NCBI RefSeq assembly: GCF_024599655.1
Contig: NZ_CP102247.1
Span: forward strand, 3,348,001-3,412,000
Reading direction: 5' to 3'
Length of the DNA stretch: 64,000 bases
Source of the DNA: Enterobacter asburiae
GTDB lineage: Bacteria; Pseudomonadota; Gammaproteobacteria; Enterobacterales; Enterobacteriaceae
Below, piece after piece: positions 15,294 to 24,822 of this stretch. How positions within the stretch are numbered: the stretch's first letter is position 1; the number at the start of each line of letters is the position of its first letter. The notes under the pieces are model-generated. The model saw nothing but the letters and a program-made list of their open reading frames with translations. It had not been told where the DNA came from and made no database searches. The translations under genes were made by a program, and so were the position numbers.

Positions 15294-18008
15294 TTATTTG
15301 CAGTCTGTTGATGGACCTTCTTTCACCCATACATCGCTGTTAGCCGGGTTGTCACCACTGGTCCACCATTTGGCACGGTAAACGTTGCCCTGGTAGGTGG
15401 TGGTTTCGCCGCCGTTGTAAACCAGGTCAGAACGCCAGTTCATCTTCACGTTGCTCACCAGTTCCCAGGCATCTACACCGAAGCCAGGCTTGTTGCCCTG
15501 TGTCCAGTACTTCGCTTTCCACACCAGATGATCGGCACTTACGGTGTCGCCATTGTTGTAGATTTTGCTGGCATCCCACGCGGCATATTTGCTGGCGTTA
15601 GCATCGACAGGATTGTCGCAGCTTCCAGTTGCAGAGTCTTCATCAGATGGCGGAGTCACGTCATCAGCCGGAGGGGTAACGTCGTCCGCTGGAGGCGTCA
15701 CATCATCAGCAGGCGGCGTGACGTCAGCCGGTTTCGGATTCACGGTCACCTGGACGTTAGACTGCACGCTGGTTTTACCGTCGCTCACCACAACGCTCAG
15801 GGTGTAGGAAGAGGCAGAGCTCACTTCCGGCGCGGTGATGCTCACGTTCGCCGTGTCGGTACCGGTCGCGTGCATATCCGCTGGAACGCTCCAGGCGTAG
15901 GTCAGCGCGTCGCCGTCTGGATCCGCAGCCTGAGCATGCAGAGCGTAGGTTTCACCCGCCTGCAGCGTTACCGCTTCCATTGCATTCACCACGGGTGCCA
16001 GGTTCGCTTTTGGCGCTTTGTTCACAACCTGCACGTCAATCGCGTTGCTCAGGCCTTTCGCGTCAGTCACCGTCAGGCGGAACGTCATGGTCTGGTCGGT
16101 GGTCGCTGCCGCAACGTTGAAGGTTGCTTTCGCTTTGGTGCTGTTAGCGATGGTTACAGATGGGCCAGAAACCTGGGTCCATTTGTAGGTGATCGCATCG
16201 CCGTCCGGATCGCTGGAAGCAGAACCATCAAGCGTGACGGTTGCCGGGCCAGATACGTTCTGATCCGCTGATGACGCGATTGGCGCGTGGTTAGTGACGA
16301 CCGGGTTAACCGGAGTAGAATCACCGCCCAGCAGGCTTTCGTTCATCGCGTTCAGAATGTCGCCGGTATCAGAGTCGATAGACCATGCGAACAGACCGCC
16401 CAGTTTATTCGCCAGAACATACTTACCTTTCGCCGTCGTTGAGCGCGCATCTTCATACGTGATCAGGTCGCCGGTGGTTTTGTTAAAGATGTAAGGCGCT
16501 TCCGCGTCAGCATCGTAGCCGTATTCCCAGCCTGGTTTGCCTTTGTATTCGTTGACGATCTGACGATAGTCAACCACGCCTGGTTCCCAGGTGCCTTTCA
16601 CCATACCGGTTGCGGTACCAGTGAATGGATTGTTACCGGTGTAGCCATGCACGCCGGTCCAGCCGCGGCCATACATGCCCGCACCCACCACGATCTTGCC
16701 TGGCTGTACACCCTGGGAAAGCAGCGCATTTACGCCGTTTTCAGTGGTGTAATCGGTGTCAGGACGCCATGCTGGCGCACGCAGTGCAGCCTGGTGGCCC
16801 AGAACGGTGTTGCTCCAGCCGCCGTAGAAGTCGTAGCTCATCAGGAAGATGTGGTCGAGGTACTGCTGAGCCGCAGTGTAATCCACGTCTTCAATCTTAT
16901 CGCGGCCTGCACCGATGGCGCTGGTCAGTTCATAGGTACGGCCAGTCTGAGCAGACAGCTCGTTCAGCATGGTGCGCAGGTCATGCATCAGCACGGTATA
17001 AGTCGCTTTATCCTGCTGCGGGTTGCCCAGCGTTTCGCTCACACCGCCGCCGCCAGGGAATTCCCAGTCAATATCCACACCGTCAAAGAATTTCCAGGTC
17101 TGCAGGAACTCTTTAACAGAGGAGACGAAGCGGGCACGGATTGCCGGGTCGCCCATGTGGAAGAAAGGATCGGAGAGCGTCCAGCCACCGATGGATGGCA
17201 GCACTTTCAGGTCCGGATGCGCTTTTTTCAGCGCCATCAGCTGGCCAAAGTTACCTTTGTACGGGTCATCCCAGTTGGAGACGCCAGCCTGTGGTTTTTG
17301 AATTGCAGCCCATGGATCGTGGATTGCCACGGTATAGTCAGGACGGCCCTTACAGTCGTTCTGAAGCACACGGAAGCTGTTGCCGCCTTCAATGGTTTTC
17401 AGGCCGTCGTTGATGCCGTCACCGCCGCAGATTGGAATGAAGCCGTACAGAATGTGGTTGAGGTTAGCAGCAGGAATTTTATCTACCGGGAAGGCGCGAT
17501 CGTAAACACCCCATTCCGGGAAGTAGGCCGCAACCACTTTATCGGTGTGTTTGGCGAAGGATTTGTTGTTCTCCTGCAGTGCTGCATTCAGCGGCAGCAG
17601 ATGGCTACCGTCGGTATCAGCAACGATAATCAGCTTGCTGGCGCTTTTCGCACAGCCGCTGGTGTTACAGACTTCAATCTGTTCCTGATAACGCCCGCCT
17701 TTTTTCACCTTGAACGTTGCAGAGCCTGTCGCGCCGCCTGCACCGGTCCATACGGTCTGTCCGTCCAGCAGAACTTTAGCTGAAGTCGGCGCATCACCGC
17801 TCCAGACATTCCACTCCACTTTGACATCCACGCCATCGTTATGCACTTTGACCAGATTGTTATAATCCTGAGCCGCCTGATCCACTTCAACCAGGGCAAA
17901 TTTGTCATTGCCATAGCCGATCGTCGGTGCGCCTGGTGCCGCTGCAAATGCGGAGCTGGTTGCCGCCGCAATAAAGAGCGCCAGATATTTAGGCTTCATA
18001 AATTTCAT
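15294..18008 (-). CDS. Secreted GH18 chitinase, ChiA type, with PKD and CBM5/12 modules
   Basis: A 904-residue exported chitinase. Residues 1-22 form a signal peptide; 23-135 are an Ig-like ChiA N-terminal domain; the GH18 barrel spans about 155-560 with SIGGWTLSDPFF and the catalytic DGVDIDWE at 309-316 (Glu316). Two PKD-like domains follow (SSDPDGDAITYKW and AADPDGDALTYAW), then a linker of four PPADDVT-type heptads encoded by differing codons (about 15650-15730), then two C-terminal chitin-binding modules. The catalytic half closely resembles Serratia marcescens ChiA rather than the E. coli K-12 ChiA. The 254 bp upstream, behind gspO, must hold its own promoter. It is a probable T2SS cargo. 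Confidence 0.93.
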   Translation of the reverse strand: MKFMKPKYLALFIAAATSSAFAAAPGAPTIGYGNDKFALVEVDQAAQDYNNLVKVHNDGVDVKVEWNVWSGDAPTSAKVLLDGQTVWTGAGGATGSATFKVKKGGRYQEQIEVCNTSGCAKSASKLIIVADTDGSHLLPLNAALQENNKSFAKHTDKVVAAYFPEWGVYDRAFPVDKIPAANLNHILYGFIPICGGDGINDGLKTIEGGNSFRVLQNDCKGRPDYTVAIHDPWAAIQKPQAGVSNWDDPYKGNFGQLMALKKAHPDLKVLPSIGGWTLSDPFFHMGDPAIRARFVSSVKEFLQTWKFFDGVDIDWEFPGGGGVSETLGNPQQDKATYTVLMHDLRTMLNELSAQTGRTYELTSAIGAGRDKIEDVDYTAAQQYLDHIFLMSYDFYGGWSNTVLGHQAALRAPAWRPDTDYTTENGVNALLSQGVQPGKIVVGAGMYGRGWTGVHGYTGNNPFTGTATGMVKGTWEPGVVDYRQIVNEYKGKPGWEYGYDADAEAPYIFNKTTGDLITYEDARSTTAKGKYVLANKLGGLFAWSIDSDTGDILNAMNESLLGGDSTPVNPVVTNHAPIASSADQNVSGPATVTLDGSASSDPDGDAITYKWTQVSGPSVTIANSTKAKATFNVAAATTDQTMTFRLTVTDAKGLSNAIDVQVVNKAPKANLAPVVNAMEAVTLQAGETYALHAQAADPDGDALTYAWSVPADMHATGTDTANVSITAPEVSSASSYTLSVVVSDGKTSVQSNVQVTVNPKPADVTPPADDVTPPADDVTPPADDVTPPSDEDSATGSCDNPVDANASKYAAWDASKIYNNGDTVSADHLVWKAKYWTQGNKPGFGVDAWELVSNVKMNWRSDLVYNGGETTTYQGNVYRAKWWTSGDNPANSDVWVKEGPSTDCK

Positions 18009-18262
18009 TTTTATTTCCTGATAAATTTATTCGTAACGTAATAATCCATGTCTTCCTTGAGAGCATGGAGTCTATTTGCGTAATGCGTATTTAACCAACC
18101 TGAAAACCGTGACAAAAAACGTTTTGCTGCGTTGTATTCCTCCATAAAAAGATACAAGCCTAAATTCCGTGTAGCTTATATCCCTTACGATACACTGAGC
18201 GCAAAGAGACATCCTTCTCTTCCACCGTCGAAAAAATTTATAAAAAAACTTGACCTGAATAT

Positions 18263-19060
18263 TTAAAAGATGAAAGCAAACTGCTGCGCAATAAACACCA
18301 CTATTCCAGCAAATGAGAGATAGGGACCGAAAGAAATAGTGAGGTTATTTTTATTTAAATTATTTAACGCGAAATAGCCTGCGATACCGCTCAACGCTGC
18401 GGCGAGCTCAATTGAAGGCAGCGCCTGCCAGCCGCACCAGGCGCCTAAGGCTGCCAGAAGCTTAAAATCGCCATATCCCAACCCTTCCCGCCCGGTCAGC
18501 AGGCGAAAGGCCCAGTAGAGCAGCCAGAGCGAGAGATAGCCCGCTACCGCACCGAACAGTGCATCGCTCAGCGGCAGCTGGTGGTCAACCGCATGCAGCA
18601 GTAATCCCGCCCATAACAGCGGCTGAGTCAGGCAGTCCGGCAGGAGCTGGTGCCGCCAGTCGATCATCGCCAGGGGCAGCAAAAAGGCGGCCAGCAGCCA
18701 CACGGCAAAGAGGGACTGAATGTCCGGCATCCACCAGGCGGTGATGCCGCAAAACAGTGCGGAAAAAAGTTCGATTAAAAATATCCGCAAGGGGATTGCC
18801 GTTCTGCACTGGCGGCAACGGCCACGCAATAAAAGCCAGCTGACCAGTGGAATATTCTCCCAGGCGGACAGCGTGTGCTGGCACACCGGGCAGTGTGAGG
18901 CCGGGAAAAGCAGATTACCGCTCCCTTCCTCCTCCATCACCATTCCCGGCACGCGTTCGGCGACCACCCCAAGAAAGCTCCCGACAATACCGCCGAAGAT
19001 CGCACTCATTACCGGGAACCCTATCGGGTAAACGTCCCGCATCAGCGCGAAGGCACTCAT
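18263..19060 (-). CDS. gspO: T2SS prepilin peptidase GspO
   Basis: A 265-residue inner-membrane aspartic protease that cleaves and N-methylates the pseudopilins GspG-K. The cytoplasmic zinc site has two CxxC pairs (CPVCQ and CRQC). The catalytic aspartates are in AMIDWRHQLLPD and in the GxGD motif GLGYGDFKLL. About eight hydrophobic helices fit the family. It overlaps the end of gspM by 4 bp and closes the operon. Confidence 0.95.
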   Translation of the reverse strand: MSAFALMRDVYPIGFPVMSAIFGGIVGSFLGVVAERVPGMVMEEEGSGNLLFPASHCPVCQHTLSAWENIPLVSWLLLRGRCRQCRTAIPLRIFLIELFSALFCGITAWWMPDIQSLFAVWLLAAFLLPLAMIDWRHQLLPDCLTQPLLWAGLLLHAVDHQLPLSDALFGAVAGYLSLWLLYWAFRLLTGREGLGYGDFKLLAALGAWCGWQALPSIELAAALSGIAGYFALNNLNKNNLTISFGPYLSFAGIVVFIAQQFAFIF

Positions 19061-19542
19061 GCCGTTTTGCTCCAGGTGAGCTGGACTTCCGCTTTCACAT
19101 CACTGAGGTGATCGACCGGCGTGAGGTTCATTTTCTGCAGCCGAACGCCGGAAGTCTGGTTGATTTCGCGCAGCCAGTTCTTTAATTCATAGACGTTAAC
19201 GCGGTTGACCACGAACGATAAGGTTTGCCCATCCTGACGAACATCCGTCAGGGGTAGATGAATTTCCTGCGCGCTGTTCTCTACCACCGTGCGTGGATTA
19301 TCCGTTTTGACAATCTGAACCTGGAGGTGATTTTTATCTATTTCGCTGCGCATCCAGTTTAGCGTCTCTTTTTGTCTGGTCAGCGTGGCTTTACTATTTT
19401 GAATAATATTATCCAGCGGGATCATGCCCGCGTAATAAACGACCGCCCCCAATAGTGCGGCGGCACATATTTTCAGAATAACTTTTTCCCTGGCGCTGTA
19501 ATTCTGATAACGAGACTTAAGCTGCGTGATTCGCTCTTTCAT
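19057..19542 (-). CDS. gspM: T2SS inner-membrane platform protein GspM
   Basis: A 161-residue bitopic protein with a short cytoplasmic N terminus, one membrane helix at about 25-42 (ILKICAAALLGAVVYYAGM) and a periplasmic ferredoxin-like domain. It partners GspL in the inner-membrane platform. It overlaps gspL by 4 bp and gspO by 4 bp, so translation is probably coupled. Confidence 0.9.
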   Translation of the reverse strand: MKERITQLKSRYQNYSAREKVILKICAAALLGAVVYYAGMIPLDNIIQNSKATLTRQKETLNWMRSEIDKNHLQVQIVKTDNPRTVVENSAQEIHLPLTDVRQDGQTLSFVVNRVNVYELKNWLREINQTSGVRLQKMNLTPVDHLSDVKAEVQLTWSKTA

Positions 19543-20672
19543 TTATATTTCCCTGCGATCATGGCGGTATAAGGTGCAGAGGTCGAAACCGGCTGTAAGG
19601 TGAAATCAAAATATTCACCGGCCTGGTTTACAAACGTCTGCAACGCGGATTGGTTTTGCGAACTGACGCTCAGCGTCAGCGTGTTCTGCTGGGCGTCGTA
19701 TTCCAGCAGTTCGATTTCCATTGCCGGCACGCTCTGCCTGGCTTTCTCCAGCTCTTCAAGCTGCAAAAAGACCCCTTTGGTCTGCTTCTTCATGTTTTGA
19801 CCAAAGTGATATTTGAGGTTGGTCTGCTGGCGCATGCTGGGGAAATGGTGCTGATAAACCTGAAGGATCTCCTGCTGAACCTCATTTTCCTGCTGCACCA
19901 GCATCCAGGCCATGGCGACGCGCGGCCCCAGCAACAGGCCGAGCGAGAGCAAGCCCGCCGCGGCGATTGCCGCCTTGATGCCCTTCGACGCCTTACCCGA
20001 GCCCGCTTTAGCGCTGAATTCACCGTGCAGGAGCGTGACGCGGCAGGCGTGCCACTGCGGCTGGATCAGGACCAGCGGATGCTGCCAGGGGTGACCGACG
20101 TCAACGTCGACACCAGCAGGCGCGTCACCGTAGCAGCACACGTCCCCCTCTCCGGCTTTCTGCATCAGCAGCGGCAGCAGGCTCACCTCCATTTCGCTGG
20201 CAACATGCGGCGATAAACGCAGCCAGTAGCTGTCGTCCAGGGCGACAAGGGTGCTGCCGCCCGCCGTCACGGGCAGCAGCCACGCATCCGGCAGCGCCTG
20301 AATCACCTTTAATCCGGCCTCCTGACAGCGGCTTAACCACCCGCGCAGGCAGTCAGCGTCGATGGCCACCGCGTCAACTTCGGCGCCCTTTTTGTGGAGC
20401 ACCGTCCAGTGGAGGCTGTCTACGTCGCCAATCAGCGTCTCTTCCGCCATCCACGAGAACGCCGTCGCCTGTGAGGCAATTTTCTTCGGCAGCGTAAAGT
20501 GGCGGAAGATCATGCTGCTGGCGGGCAGCAGCAGGCAGACGCGGGCGGCCAGAGGATGGTCCGCCAGCGCATCCAGGCTCTCCAGTACCTCAACCTGCTC
20601 GCTGCCGGAGACACACCACATTATTTTCCCGCCCTCGCGGCTGTCGGGACGAACAAAAAGGACCTGTTTCAT
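19539..20672 (-). CDS. gspL: T2SS inner-membrane platform protein GspL
   Basis: A 377-residue protein linking the ATPase GspE to the inner membrane. An actin-like cytoplasmic domain covers about 1-220, one membrane helix lies near 235-255 (AAIAAAGLLSLGLLLGPR), and a periplasmic ferredoxin-like domain ends the protein. Identified from this arrangement and its place between gspK and gspM. Confidence 0.9.
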   Translation of the reverse strand: MKQVLFVRPDSREGGKIMWCVSGSEQVEVLESLDALADHPLAARVCLLLPASSMIFRHFTLPKKIASQATAFSWMAEETLIGDVDSLHWTVLHKKGAEVDAVAIDADCLRGWLSRCQEAGLKVIQALPDAWLLPVTAGGSTLVALDDSYWLRLSPHVASEMEVSLLPLLMQKAGEGDVCCYGDAPAGVDVDVGHPWQHPLVLIQPQWHACRVTLLHGEFSAKAGSGKASKGIKAAIAAAGLLSLGLLLGPRVAMAWMLVQQENEVQQEILQVYQHHFPSMRQQTNLKYHFGQNMKKQTKGVFLQLEELEKARQSVPAMEIELLEYDAQQNTLTLSVSSQNQSALQTFVNQAGEYFDFTLQPVSTSAPYTAMIAGKYK

Positions 20673-20687
20673 AGCGTTCTACTTTTC

Positions 20688-21698
20688 TTATTCAATCATT
20701 CGGTAACGACGTTGCCACGTCACGATCTCACCGGCTTCGTTATTCACCTGAAGCTGGCTCACCACGCGAAGCGTTAATTCATCGGTATTGCCGGTATAGT
20801 TCACGCGGAAATACCGGCTATTAATGGAGAGATAGTCGGCCACCTGCGGGAGGTCGTCTTTTAACTGCGGAAAGGTCTGCTCCAGCGCTTTGCTGAAGGT
20901 TTCCATATTTTCCCAGCCGGTTTCAGGACGCGATTCGATCAGGCGAGCGGCATCATCTTCATTGAGTTTTCCGGGGAACAGGGCGGCCAGTAAGGCGGCC
21001 TGTTCCGGTTTAAGGGTATTCACATCCACCCTGCTGGCGGAGTCCGGCAGCGCGCACAGCAGCTTGCTCACCTTCGGATAAGCGGCAGCCGGAAACGCAG
21101 GCAGCATCTTGATCTCGGCAATGGTGCGCATTATCTGGTTCGCCGGCTGGCGAGCGGGGACCACACCTGCCCAGGCATCGGTCTCTGCCCCCTCTTTGGC
21201 CGTGGTCGTGTCGCCATCGAGATAGTCCACCAACTGCAGATACACCTCTTCCGCGTTGGTCTGGCTCAGGCCGCTCTGCGTCAGAAGCTGTTCAACAATC
21301 TGCTCTCTGCGGGGCTTTTCCGGCACCGCCGGGGCGGTTTGTCCCTGGGCAATTTTTTCGACCGCCAGCAGGTTGTTGACGTTAAAGCAGTCCTGCGCGT
21401 CCTCCACCTGGCTGACCACCGTGTAGTCTTCGCCGCGGGTTTCCAGCGGCTGATGCCAGTCGCCATCGAGGGAGAGCGCTTTGCTTTCCCCGCTGGCGTC
21501 AGCCTGCAGACGGTCTTTCACCACCTTTTCCTGGGCCTGCATCGCCCAGCGCAGCTGCTGCTGGCTTACCTGGTAATGCGTTTTTTGCAGGTTGCGGCAG
21601 AACTGCTGGCTGATTTTGGCGGCCAGCGCCGACATCATCACCAGCAGGATCAGCACCACCAGCAGGGCAACGCCTTTCTGTTTCTGTAATCGGCTCAT
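20688..21698 (-). CDS. gspK: T2SS minor pseudopilin GspK
   Basis: A 336-residue minor pseudopilin, the large tip component of the pseudopilus. The prepilin cleavage region is MSRLQKQKG followed by VALLVVLILLVMMSALAAK, lacking Glu+5 as is usual for GspK. The long alpha-helical insert domain typical of GspK follows. It overlaps gspJ by 4 bp. Confidence 0.93.
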   Translation of the reverse strand: MSRLQKQKGVALLVVLILLVMMSALAAKISQQFCRNLQKTHYQVSQQQLRWAMQAQEKVVKDRLQADASGESKALSLDGDWHQPLETRGEDYTVVSQVEDAQDCFNVNNLLAVEKIAQGQTAPAVPEKPRREQIVEQLLTQSGLSQTNAEEVYLQLVDYLDGDTTTAKEGAETDAWAGVVPARQPANQIMRTIAEIKMLPAFPAAAYPKVSKLLCALPDSASRVDVNTLKPEQAALLAALFPGKLNEDDAARLIESRPETGWENMETFSKALEQTFPQLKDDLPQVADYLSINSRYFRVNYTGNTDELTLRVVSQLQVNNEAGEIVTWQRRYRMIE

Positions 21699-22306
21699 GG
21701 CTTCACTTCCGGTGCCGGCTGTGGCGCTGGCGCTGGCGCAGCGGCCTCAGGCAGATCGCCCGGCGTCGTAAAGACCCAGCGCCAGGTGTCGCCGTTTTCC
21801 ATGGTCAGCGTCAGCTCCACGCCGTCCGGCAGGTGCGCAGGGTCGCTCCAGCTTTTCAGCCAGCCCTGACGGTAAAAACGCCACTCCAGCGATTTCACCT
21901 CGCTGACAATCGGAACCTCGTCGGGTTTAACGTCCGCCGGGCCGTCAATCACCGGCCAGACGTCGCGATACAACCGCCCCGCTTCCAGCCGCCAGCGCAC
22001 GCGCTCCAGCTGGATCGTTCCGCTCACGCCGTTCAGCGTGGTCAGCTCAAGCGCATCGTCCGCCTGGCGAAACAGTTCCGGCTCGTTGCGCGGCGCGCGC
22101 GCCTGCAGCTGGTAGAAATCGCGCTCCATCAGGTTCCAGGCACGCTGGAGCTGATTGAGCTTCGCCGCGCTGGCATCGGTGGCCGAACTGGTGCGCATCG
22201 CGCCGTCCAGAATTTGCCAGGCCAGGGTGCTGATCACCGCAAAGATGGTCAGCGCAATCATGATCTCCAGCAGGGTAAAACCGCGCTGGCGTCGGGTGTT
22301 CTTCAC
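21695..22306 (-). CDS. gspJ: T2SS minor pseudopilin GspJ
   Basis: A 203-residue minor pseudopilin with the cleavage site RRQRG/FTLLEIMIALTIFA and a C-terminal beta-rich domain; the tail is Pro/Ala-rich (APAPAPQPAPEVKP). It forms the tip complex with GspI and GspK and overlaps both neighbouring genes by 4 bp. Confidence 0.93.
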   Translation of the reverse strand: MKNTRRQRGFTLLEIMIALTIFAVISTLAWQILDGAMRTSSATDASAAKLNQLQRAWNLMERDFYQLQARAPRNEPELFRQADDALELTTLNGVSGTIQLERVRWRLEAGRLYRDVWPVIDGPADVKPDEVPIVSEVKSLEWRFYRQGWLKSWSDPAHLPDGVELTLTMENGDTWRWVFTTPGDLPEAAAPAPAPQPAPEVKP

Positions 22307-22683
22307 TTGCTCTCTCCCGGCGGAGCGATCTGCAGCGCGATAACCGGCTGGCTGTCGTCGCCTTCCGCATAGACGCGGATGGCGTTAGCCCAGCCGTTAT
22401 CGGCGGTTTTGACCCGCTGCTTGCGCCAGTTCCAGCTGCGTCCGCCCATGATTTCCGTTCCCTGCTGCTCAGCATCCGGGAAGTCGGTTTTGGCGAGCTG
22501 CGCTTCTGCCAGCTGATTTTCCGCCACCCAGCTCGCCTGCAAGGTGTCGGCCAGCCCGTGGGTAAAACGCACGTTCAGGGAGACCGAGTTCATCAGCGCC
22601 AGCGCGGCGGTGGAGAAGATCACCAGCGCGACCATTACCTCCAGCAGCGTCATGCCCGTTTGCTTGTTCTTGCCGTTAGCCAT
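22303..22683 (-). CDS. gspI: T2SS minor pseudopilin GspI
   Basis: A 126-residue minor pseudopilin with cleavage region KQTG/MTLLEVMVALVIFSTA. It nucleates the pseudopilus tip with GspJ and GspK. It overlaps gspH by 8 bp. Confidence 0.92.
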   Translation of the reverse strand: MANGKNKQTGMTLLEVMVALVIFSTAALALMNSVSLNVRFTHGLADTLQASWVAENQLAEAQLAKTDFPDAEQQGTEIMGGRSWNWRKQRVKTADNGWANAIRVYAEGDDSQPVIALQIAPPGESK

Positions 22684-23161
22684 CGTTTTCTACCGATACC
22701 GGGGCCGCACCTTGCGACACCACGCGGAAATGGTGCTGTTTGTCGTAGCTTTGCAGCGTCAGGGTAAAGCGGCTGATTTCACCGTCCGGCAAAAAGAGCA
22801 CCTGCGGGTCGGACGACACCGTGGCGGCAAGGCGCTGGGGAGAGAGCGAAACGTGCATCTCCTCCGGGAAATCGCCTTTGGTGGTAATACGCCCCGCGGA
22901 TAACGGCACCCAGCGGCGCTCGCCGTTTTTATCTTCAAGCGTCACCAGCTGATAGTTATCCGTGGTCATCACCAGCCCCACAATATTGCCGTCCATCACC
23001 GCGCGGTCAGAACCATAATCAACGAGGGCTTTTAATTGCTGGCCAAATATATCCGCACCGCTGCGCGAGGGTATTGTTGACACCACCATCATGGCGCAGC
23101 TGGCAAATATCACCAGCGCCAGAATAATTTCCAGCAACGTAAAGCCGCGTTGACGTTTCAT
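22676..23161 (-). CDS. gspH: T2SS minor pseudopilin GspH
   Basis: A 161-residue minor pseudopilin with cleavage region KRQRG/FTLLEIILALVIFAS. It joins the tip complex to the major pseudopilin. Its start overlaps the gspG stop by one base. Confidence 0.92.
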   Translation of the reverse strand: MKRQRGFTLLEIILALVIFASCAMMVVSTIPSRSGADIFGQQLKALVDYGSDRAVMDGNIVGLVMTTDNYQLVTLEDKNGERRWVPLSAGRITTKGDFPEEMHVSLSPQRLAATVSSDPQVLFLPDGEISRFTLTLQSYDKQHHFRVVSQGAAPVSVENDG

Positions 23162-23610
23162 TATTTCTCTTTCTTATCCAGAGACCAGTTCGTAATATCG
23201 TCAGCGGTATTGGCTTCACCGTCCGGACCGGCAGAGAAGACGTCAACCGCACCGTGTTCGCCCGGGCTCACCAGGATATAATCCCCGCCCCACGGATCCT
23301 GCGGCAGGCGGCGAATATAGCCGTCGGCGCGGTAGCCGTTCGGGATGGGCGCGATTTCTGGCTTGGTCACCAGCGCCTGTAAACCCTGCTCGGTTGTCGG
23401 GTAGCGGTGGTTATCCAGCTTGTACATATCCAGCGAGCCTTCGAGCGCGACAATATCGCTGGTCGCTTTTTGCGTATCCGCTTTTTCTTTATTGCCCATT
23501 AAGTTTGGCACCACCATACTCGCTAAAACGCCGAGAATAACGATCACCACCATTAATTCGAGTAACGTGAAGCCCGCCTGGCGAGCCAGGTGTTTTCTTT
23601 TTATAGCCAT
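23161..23610 (-). CDS. gspG: T2SS major pseudopilin GspG
   Basis: A 149-residue major pseudopilin that polymerises into the piston-like pseudopilus. The cleavage site is RQAG/FTLLELMVVIVILGVLAS. The C-terminal half carries the conserved GspG pattern TTEQGLQALV, GYIRRLPQDPWG, and the calcium-binding DVFSAGPDGEANTADDI loop. Confidence 0.96.
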   Translation of the reverse strand: MAIKRKHLARQAGFTLLELMVVIVILGVLASMVVPNLMGNKEKADTQKATSDIVALEGSLDMYKLDNHRYPTTEQGLQALVTKPEIAPIPNGYRADGYIRRLPQDPWGGDYILVSPGEHGAVDVFSAGPDGEANTADDITNWSLDKKEK

Positions 23611-23613
23611 GAT

Positions 23614-24822
23614 TTAACCTACCATATTATTAAGTTGCAGAAGCGGTTGTAATATTGACAGCACGATGAATAAAACAATCGTCGCCATGGATACCACCAG
23701 CGCCGGTTCAAATACCGACAGCGTTAACGTAATGCGATGTTGTAATGCCGATTCCTGGTTTTCCGCCGCGCGGTCCATTAAATTGCCCAATTCCCCGCTC
23801 TCTTCGCCGGAGGCAATCATGTACAGCATGGTCGGCGGGAATAGCTTCGCCTGCTCCAGCGCCGCGTAAAGCGATGCCCCCTGGCGCACGGTATCCGCGG
23901 CCTGCTCCAGCACCTGCCGGGCGTAGAGGTTTTCGATACCGTCCATCGCGATATACATCCCCTCCAGCAGCGGCACGCTGCTGGCCTGCAGAATGCTCAG
24001 GGTGCGGATGTAGCGGGCGCTGTTGATGGCGCACACCAGCTTTTTAATCGGCGAACCGTTTACCAGCCAGCGGTTCCAGCGAAAACGGTTTTTGGCATTC
24101 CTGAGCCAGGTTTTGAAGCCGACAAACCCACCGCCCAGGATCCCGACAATATAGATGCCGTACGCCTGCAGGAAATCGCTCACCGCAATCAGCGTGCGGG
24201 TGGTGATCGGCAGCTGCTGCTTCATGTGGGTGAACTGCTCGATCACCTGCGGCACCACCGCCACCAGCAGAATGCTGATCACCGCGATGGCCACCACCGT
24301 CAGGGTAATCGGATAGACCATCGCCTGCGTCAGCTTGCTTTTCATCTTCTGACGCTGCTCGTTGTACTCCGCCAGCTTCTCCAGCACGTCGCCCAGGTGG
24401 CCGGTCTTTTCACCGGCCATCACCAGCGTGCAGTAGAGCTTGTCGAAGGTGCGCGGAAACTGGCTGAAGGCGTCAAACAGCGTGTGCCCTTCCACCACCT
24501 TTTCACGAATTTCCACCACCATCGCCGCCAGCTTTTTGTCTTCCGTCTGCTTCGAGATGGCCTTCAGCGCGCTCTCCAGCGGCAGCGCGGCGTTGACCAG
24601 CGTGGAGAGCTGACGGGTAAACATCGACAGCACCGGCGTGGAGAGCTTAGCCCCGGTTTTGGCTTTCCCGGATGCCGCCGCCTCGCGGGTTTCGGTGATG
24701 CTGACGGGCATCAGCTTTTGCTCGCGCAGCATCTGGCGAACCTGCTTTTGCCCCTCGGCCTGCAGGGTGCCGCGCTGGGTTTTGCCCGCCACATCTGTCG
24801 CCGTCCAGGCGTAGAAGGCCAT
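23614..24822 (-). CDS. gspF: T2SS inner-membrane platform protein GspF
   Basis: A 402-residue polytopic inner-membrane protein, the core of the assembly platform. Two repeated GspF cytoplasmic domains (FTRQLSTLVNAALPLESAL and YIRTLSILQASSVPLLEGM) are separated by membrane helices, with a last helix near the C terminus. It overlaps gspE by one base. Confidence 0.95.
   Translation of the reverse strand: MAFYAWTATDVAGKTQRGTLQAEGQKQVRQMLREQKLMPVSITETREAAASGKAKTGAKLSTPVLSMFTRQLSTLVNAALPLESALKAISKQTEDKKLAAMVVEIREKVVEGHTLFDAFSQFPRTFDKLYCTLVMAGEKTGHLGDVLEKLAEYNEQRQKMKSKLTQAMVYPITLTVVAIAVISILLVAVVPQVIEQFTHMKQQLPITTRTLIAVSDFLQAYGIYIVGILGGGFVGFKTWLRNAKNRFRWNRWLVNGSPIKKLVCAINSARYIRTLSILQASSVPLLEGMYIAMDGIENLYARQVLEQAADTVRQGASLYAALEQAKLFPPTMLYMIASGEESGELGNLMDRAAENQESALQHRITLTLSVFEPALVVSMATIVLFIVLSILQPLLQLNNMVG

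Noticed and set aside
15650..15730. Tandem DNA repeat in the GH18 chitinase gene
   Set aside because: The repeat is at protein level (PPADDVT heptads) with varied codons; it is a normal interdomain linker, not a mobile or minisatellite element.
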